This document shows positions 22,081-23,038 of a DNA stretch of 23,038 nt, in pieces. The DNA is from WQZF01 sp031556405 (GTDB lineage: Bacteria > Pseudomonadota > Gammaproteobacteria > Burkholderiales > Rhodocyclaceae), in contig JAVBTC010000140.1 in assembly GCA_031556405.1 (NCBI GenBank), positions 1-23,038 of the forward strand, given 5' to 3'. A program made the translations under genes and the position numbers. The number at the start of each line of letters is the position of its first letter. The first letter of the stretch is position 1. The notes beneath the pieces are model-generated. The model searched no databases. It was not told where the DNA came from and saw only the letters and a list, made by a program, of their open reading frames with translations.

Positions 22081-22605
22081 TTATGGTGCGCCGATAATAT
22101 GGGCCAGCGTGTAGCGCTGCCATTGCAGCATATCGGCGCAGGCGAGCGGCGGTGCCTCGTTGACGCCGAAACCGACGGCGATCATCGTGCCGGCAAGCCC
22201 GGTGAGGTCGACCGGTTCCGTGACGACATCGATATCGACGGATTTTCCCGACGAACCGAAATAAACGATCGGCGTTTTTTCGCAATCGACGAATGGAAAC
22301 CAGACTCCGCTCTCGTCGAGGAAAAACAATCCCACCCCGTTGACGAGCGCGGCGGTATACATCGAGATTTTGCCGCCGCTGCTGCTTTTCGGAGTAGCGG
22401 TGATTCTGATCGTCTGCGCGTTCAGCGGACCCGTGACCTGGGTGCGGATCTCTATGTCGTCGACGCCGTTCAGGGTCGGCTGGCTTCTGACCGTGCCGCT
22501 GGCGAAGAGCGCGGCAAGGCCGAAAAGAACGGCGAAGATGAATGGCGTGGAAAAAAAGCCGGAAAGGTGAGAATAAAAAGATTGCGAAAGGCGTGCTGTC
22601 TGCAT
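22081..22605 (-). CDS. Small secreted or membrane-anchored protein of unknown function (paralogue B)
   Basis: A 174-residue protein from ATG 22605, which follows AGGAA. The N-terminus has a hydrophobic stretch (PFIFAVLFGLAALFASGTV, about 21-39) that is a signal peptide or anchor; a longer start upstream near 22660 is possible. The rest aligns along its length with the product of the next gene: IRTQVTGPLNAQTIRI with IEVSGPITSQSIQAL, LFFLDESGVWFPFVDC with FFFLDGKGNWQHFTGC, EPVDLTGLAGTMIAVGFGV with APTDLSGLKGTMVFTGYGV, and ACADML with ACEDLL. Cys108 and Cys156 are in register with the two cysteines of paralogue A. The pair therefore looks like an old tandem duplication. Function is unknown. The gene is divergent from bioF. 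Confidence 0.75.
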   Translation of the reverse strand: MQTARLSQSFYSHLSGFFSTPFIFAVLFGLAALFASGTVRSQPTLNGVDDIEIRTQVTGPLNAQTIRITATPKSSSGGKISMYTAALVNGVGLFFLDESGVWFPFVDCEKTPIVYFGSSGKSVDIDVVTEPVDLTGLAGTMIAVGFGVNEAPPLACADMLQWQRYTLAHIIGAP

Positions 22606-22831
22606 GAGTTTATCGTTCCTGAATTGAAAGTCCGCGGGGCCTTGAGGTAAAGTCGGCATCTTTCCGTTCCCCGCGTTGCGGCGCGAAGCCCGGGCGCGGC
22701 ATAATCCGCAGCGCGATCCGTTTATCGGTTTCCCGATCTGTTTCCATCTCCGTCCCGACCGTCCAGACGCTATTTTAAAGAATACACAAAAATTGGCGCT
22801 CCGATGGACGTCTTTTTTTGGATAAATTCTT

Positions 22832-23038
22832 GTGACATACACAGAGCCTGAACCGTCCCTCAATGACCTGCTCGATCGTGAATTGACCCGGCTCGCCGAA
22901 GACGGCCTGCTCCGGCGGCGGCGGATCCTCGATTCCGCCTGCGGGCCGCGCGTCGTCGTCGAGGGCCGCGAATTTCTCAGCTTCTGCAGCAACGACTATC
23001 TCGGATTCGCCGCGCATCCGGCGCTGGCGGAAGCCCTG
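22832..23038 (+). CDS. bioF: 8-amino-7-oxononanoate synthase, N-terminal part (cut by window edge)
   Basis: The first 69 codons of a pyridoxal-phosphate enzyme of the alpha-oxoamine synthase family, open to the window end. It starts at GTG 22832 (VTYTEPEPSLNDLL). The pattern LTRLAEDGLLRRRRILDSACGPRVVVEGREFLSFCSNDYLGFAAHPALAEAL is the usual BioF opening: the FxSNDYLG motif distinguishes this family, and the RRRR segment precedes it as in BioF. The enzyme condenses pimeloyl-ACP (or -CoA) with alanine in biotin synthesis. Downstream genes, probably other bio genes, are outside the window. I see no clear Shine-Dalgarno and no BirA-like operator in the 226 nt upstream, which it shares with the divergent secreted-protein gene. 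The GTG start could be moved by further data. Confidence 0.88.
   Translation, partial: MTYTEPEPSLNDLLDRELTRLAEDGLLRRRRILDSACGPRVVVEGREFLSFCSNDYLGFAAHPALAEAL

Noticed and set aside
22606..22831. BirA-type biotin operator before bioF
   Set aside because: No long inverted repeat of the known biotin-operator kind is seen in the gap.

Overview
The window is GC-rich and looks like a chromosomal segment of a betaproteobacterium. Rhodocyclales is a guess, resting mainly on a group I intron that closely resembles, from memory, the Azoarcus tRNA intron. Also consistent are the lipoprotein RND efflux operon, the LPS-type glycosyltransferases and the bioF sequence. Everything here comes from reading the sequence; no search was run.

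Layout. Positions 1-1726 are the end of an integrated mobile element: the 3' end of an IS5-type transposase gene, an excisionase-like gene, and a tyrosine integrase gene overlapping it, closed by a strong terminator. The element abuts the 3' end of a minus-strand tRNA-Arg(CCU) gene (1727-2030) whose anticodon loop is split by a 228-nt group I intron. Two acceptor-stem mismatches suggest that the tRNA 3' end was swapped in by the element. From 2031 on the content looks like ordinary chromosome: an OmpR/EnvZ-type two-component pair, then rlmB (23S rRNA 2'-O-methyltransferase) and a YlqF/RbgA-type ribosome-assembly GTPase.

Positions 6530-11210 are on the minus strand: a DsbA/FrnE-like thioredoxin-fold protein, a GT4 glycosyltransferase, an aromatic-acid-type MFS transporter and a GT9 heptosyltransferase-like protein. 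The two glycosyltransferases suggest surface polysaccharide or LPS core synthesis.

Positions 11427-18652 hold a complete tripartite drug-efflux locus. A TetR-family repressor is transcribed away from a three-gene operon encoding adaptor lipoprotein, RND pump and outer-membrane channel. A palindrome lies over the predicted -10 box of the pump promoter. A tandem heptamer array (nine perfect copies) sits between that promoter and the adaptor ribosome binding site, and a 16-bp terminator ends the operon.

Positions 18785-22605 are again minus strand: a YbdK-type carboxylate-amine ligase, a cation:proton antiporter with a likely TTG start and a tandem repeat just upstream, and two small secreted proteins that appear to be diverged tandem duplicates of unknown function. 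The window ends in the 5' part of bioF (biotin synthesis) on the plus strand.

The features most worth a second look are the intron-split tRNA used as an integration site, the simple-sequence repeats near or within efflux, kinase and antiporter genes, and the secreted paralogue pair.
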